Part shown: one piece after another, positions 29,590-31,764 of the stretch
Layout: the number at the start of each line of letters is the position of its first letter
How positions within the stretch are numbered: position 1 is the first letter of the stretch
IMG/VR virus record: IMGVR_UViG_3300030329_001866
Span: 1-31,764 of that record
DNA: 31,764 bases
Reading direction: 5' to 3' (one strand)
DNA from: a virus
Program-made: the position numbers and the translations under genes
Notes under the pieces: model-generated
The model's input: only the letters and a program-made list of their open reading frames with translations
Databases searched by the model: none
Told to the model about the DNA's origin: nothing

Positions 29590-30519
29590 ATGACACGCGA
29601 CACCCGACCGGAAATAGCTGACCTGGTCTACGAATCCTACGAGCGAGACGCTGACGACTGGCGGCGCGACCATCTTGGCGCGAGCTTGCTTGGTCACCGC
29701 TGCGAGCGATACCTGTGGCTGTCCTTTCGGTGGGCTCTGGATCCCAAGCACCCTGGCAAGCGGCTCAAGCTCTTCGGGCGCGGGCACCAGGAGGAGATCC
29801 AGGTGGTCCGAGACCTGCGCCGAGCCGGCTTCAAGATCCGCGCCTTCGACGCTGACGGCAAGCAATACCTTGTCGATAACGGCCCGCATCTAGGAGGCTC
29901 GGTGGACGGGCTGATCCAAGGTCTACCTGACGACCCGCATGAGACTCACATCTTGGAGATTAAGACCGCGAACCGGAAGAACTTCGACCGGGTCCGCGAC
30001 AAGGGTGTGAAGTCCTCACAGCCCCGTCACGCCGCTCAGATGCAGCTCTACATGCTGGGCCTGGGAATCAAGAAAGCCCTCTACGTGGCAATCTGCAAGG
30101 ATACAGACGACATCTACGCGGAGAGGGTGACCTTCGATGAGAAGAAGGCCCTCGCTCTGCGAGACAAGGGGGTGCGGATCGTGGAGGCCGACGAGCCGCC
30201 GGCTAGGCTCGACCCAGACTTCCCGCCCTGCGTGCTGACCAGCAAGGATGGCACCAGGTACCCCTGCGACTTCTACGAGCTGTGCCATGGCACGGCCATG
30301 CCCGAGAGGAACTGCCGGACCTGTGTGCATTCGACCACGAGCAGCGTCGAGACCTCCTGGTCATGCGCGGCGACCGGGTCAGAGCTGAGTCCTGCCGACC
30401 AGCGCACGGGCTGCGGCAGCCAGATGTCGATCCCTCCGATCGTGAACGCGGAGGTGGTGAGCGTCGAAGATTCGATCACCTACCAGTTCGATGACGGCAC
30501 GCAAGTGACGGAGGAGTAG
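29590..30519 (+). CDS. Cas4/RecB-like PD-(D/E)XK nuclease, possible Fe-S protein
   Basis: The 309-aa product has the core PD-(D/E)XK residues in order: Asp106 in GGSVDG, Glu123 and Lys125 in LEIKTA, then Gln150 and Tyr154 in QMQLYML. Cys38 lies in an N-terminal GHRCERYLW motif. C-terminal Cys226, Cys232, Cys242 and Cys245 (YPCDFYELC, NCRTC) give the one-early-plus-several-late arrangement of Cas4/AddB-type iron-sulfur nucleases. It probably resects DNA for the recombination module. ATG 29590 is chosen because the longer reading from GTG 29497 would translate the terminator hairpin. No ribosome site precedes the ATG, so translation may need an upstream leader. The downstream helicase suggests a nuclease-helicase pairing. 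Confidence 0.8.
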   Translation: MTRDTRPEIADLVYESYERDADDWRRDHLGASLLGHRCERYLWLSFRWALDPKHPGKRLKLFGRGHQEEIQVVRDLRRAGFKIRAFDADGKQYLVDNGPHLGGSVDGLIQGLPDDPHETHILEIKTANRKNFDRVRDKGVKSSQPRHAAQMQLYMLGLGIKKALYVAICKDTDDIYAERVTFDEKKALALRDKGVRIVEADEPPARLDPDFPPCVLTSKDGTRYPCDFYELCHGTAMPERNCRTCVHSTTSSVETSWSCAATGSELSPADQRTGCGSQMSIPPIVNAEVVSVEDSITYQFDDGTQVTEE

Positions 30520-30557
30520 GGGCTTGGGTGTGGGCAAATCTTTTTTCCTATACCCCC

Positions 30558-30587
30558 TGTGTTCCACCTGGAAACCTGATACCCTTC
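30558..30587 (+). promoter_or_regulatory. 30-bp element B, candidate promoter/operator for helicase
   Basis: This segment, starting TGTGTTCCA, matches 21 of 30 positions of element A at 26949-26978. It contains a perfect dyad, TTCCA-CC-TGGAA (30562-30573). It begins 59 bases before the helicase ATG, nearly the same distance as element A before its gene. The T-tract at 30541-30546 just upstream has no convincing stem. Confidence 0.5.
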
Positions 30588-30616
30588 CCTCTCACCCCAC
30601 CCCAAAAGAAAACACG

Positions 30617-31764
30617 ATGAAGCTACGAGACTATCAGAGGGCCGCGATCGACGGCATCTACACCTGGTTCGAGGGCAGCGCCGGCAACCCCCTGGTTGTC
30701 GTGCCGACCGGTGGCGGCAAGTCCGTGATCGCTGCCGAGCTGATCCGCGAGATCTGCGAGCAGTGGCCTACCGAGCGGATCATGGTCGTGACCCACGTCA
30801 AGGAGCTGATCGCTCAGAACCACGCGGCTCTGCTGCGCGGCTGGCCTGAAGCTCCAGCCGGCATCTACTCCGCTGGCCTCAAGCGGCGCGACACCCGCTC
30901 GCGGGTCCTGTTCGCTGGCGTGCAGAGCGTCTACCGCCGCACCGAGGAGTTGGGGCACTTCGACATCGTGATCATCGATGAGGCCCACCTGATCCCACCC
31001 AAGGGCTGGGGCATGTATCAGCAGCTGCTCGCTGGCCTCAAGGCGATCAACCCCAAGGTGAAGCTTATCGGCCTGACCGCCACCCCATACCGCACCGACA
31101 CCGGCAAGCTGGACGACGGCGACAACCGCCTGTTCCACGGTGTCGCCTACGAGTGCAGCATCCCCGAGATGATCGCGGACGGCTACCTGTCGCCCGTGAC
31201 CAACCAGGGCGTGAGGGCTGAGATCGACACCAGCGCGGTCAAGCTGCGCGGTGGCGAGTTCCGCGCCGACGAGCTGGAGGAGGCCGCGACCGTGGACGGG
31301 CTGGTCGAGCAGTCCATCGACGAGCTGATCGCTCGCTCGGCTGGCCGCAAGGCTTGGCTGATCTTCGCCTGCGGTGTCGAGCACGCCAAGCAGATCTGCA
31401 CCGAGCTGGACCGTCGCGGGGTGATCAACACCGCCGTGTTCGGGGACACCCCGCCCGACGATCGCGACGATCGGATCGAGGCCTACAAGCGCGGCGACAT
31501 CACCTGCATGGTCAACGTCAACGTCCTGACCACGGGCTTCGACGCCCCGCACGTAGACCTCATCGCCCTGTGTCGCCCGACCCAGAGCCCTGGCCTCTAC
31601 GTGCAGATGGTCGGCAGAGGGCTGCGGATCGCAGACGGCAAGACCGATTGCTTGGTGTTGGACTTCGGTGCCAACGTGCAGCGGCACGGCCCCCTCGATC
31701 AGGTGCGCCCCAAGCAGCCCGGTGAGGGCGGCGGCGAGGCACCCATGAAGAAGTGCCCCAAGTG
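30617..31764 (+). CDS. DEAH-box superfamily 2 helicase (3' end cut by window)
   Basis: The frame starts at ATG 30617 and stays open to the window end (382 residues seen). Superfamily 2 motifs appear in order: the Q-type start LRDYQRAAI; Walker A PTGGGKS at 30-36; DEAH at 121-124; LTATPYR near 154; the TTGFDAPHVD region; and motif VI QMVGRGLR at 330-337. This is the UvrB/RecG-like DExH group common in phages, an ATP-driven nucleic-acid translocase. The last residues (MKKCPK) look like the start of a C-terminal zinc ribbon, which is cut off. A degenerate form of the A-rich leader precedes the ATG. Replication or recombination use is inferred from the adjacent nuclease and Sak4 genes. Confidence 0.9.
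   Translation, partial: MKLRDYQRAAIDGIYTWFEGSAGNPLVVVPTGGGKSVIAAELIREICEQWPTERIMVVTHVKELIAQNHAALLRGWPEAPAGIYSAGLKRRDTRSRVLFAGVQSVYRRTEELGHFDIVIIDEAHLIPPKGWGMYQQLLAGLKAINPKVKLIGLTATPYRTDTGKLDDGDNRLFHGVAYECSIPEMIADGYLSPVTNQGVRAEIDTSAVKLRGGEFRADELEEAATVDGLVEQSIDELIARSAGRKAWLIFACGVEHAKQICTELDRRGVINTAVFGDTPPDDRDDRIEAYKRGDITCMVNVNVLTTGFDAPHVDLIALCRPTQSPGLYVQMVGRGLRIADGKTDCLVLDFGANVQRHGPLDQVRPKQPGEGGGEAPMKKCPK

Noticed and set aside
30520-30548. Intrinsic terminator after the nuclease gene
   Set aside because: There is a T-tract but no convincing GC stem in front of it.
30623-31687. 354-codon open frame on the - strand
   Set aside because: It is antisense to the DEAH helicase, whose motifs on the + strand are unmistakable. 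Long antisense frames are common in GC-rich coding DNA, and the product has no recognisable motif.
1-31764. tRNA genes and CRISPR arrays
   Set aside because: No cloverleaf-like segment or regularly spaced repeat was noticed on reading. Non-coding gaps are all short (150 bases or less) and described above.

Overview
The window is about 31.8 kb of a tailed double-stranded DNA phage (free virus, prophage or metagenomic contig) with a podovirus-type virion. The call rests on a contiguous run of head, short-tail and DNA-ejection genes on the + strand followed by an early/replication module. Head proteins resemble the Bordetella phage BPP-1 set (Bbp19-like protein, scaffold, Bbp17/Gp7-like capsid protein, Bbp16-like cement proteins), and the tail uses T7 gp11/gp12-like tubular proteins. 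Two lipobox proteins and the tail type suggest a Gram-negative host. DNA is GC-rich. No integrase, terminase, portal, DNA or RNA polymerase, tRNA or CRISPR array is visible; the left end probably lies downstream of the terminase/portal genes.

Layout. 1-2321: membrane/lysis-like cassette (partial small membrane protein, two-helix holin-like protein, 564-aa lipoprotein, short lipoprotein), closed by an intrinsic terminator at 2370-2389. 2448-6123: head module (Bbp19-like, scaffold, major capsid, two cement-like proteins, Lys-tailed small protein), closed by a strong terminator at 6129-6171. 6188-12987: tail module, with a tail tubular protein A fused behind an SGNH/sialate-esterase-like domain, then an oversized 1390-aa tail tubular protein B-like nozzle carrying repeated 'HGL' modules. 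12990-25947: ejection proteins of 226, 926 and 3165 aa. The last is a giant polyvalent protein with an ADP-ribosyltransferase-like domain, a possible HhH-GPD glycosylase-like domain and a HExxH zincin-like domain. These are presumably delivered into the host with the genome.

25950-27011: small genes and a control region. A - strand XRE-type regulator (26643-26885) diverges from the early operon starting at 27012. 27012-31764: early module with a DUF6011 zinc-finger protein, two small proteins, a Sak4-like RecA-fold ATPase, a DUF669 protein (probable ssDNA-binding partner), a strong terminator, a Cas4/RecB-like nuclease and a DEAH helicase cut by the window end. A 30-bp element (21/30 identities) lies about 60 bp before both the 27012 gene and the helicase and may be a shared promoter/operator.

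The most unusual points are the esterase-adaptor fusion whose apparent block I serine is alanine, the enzyme-like domains in the giant ejected protein, the HGL module shared by head cement and tail nozzle, and the duplicated regulatory element. All assignments come from reading motifs by eye; no database search was run.
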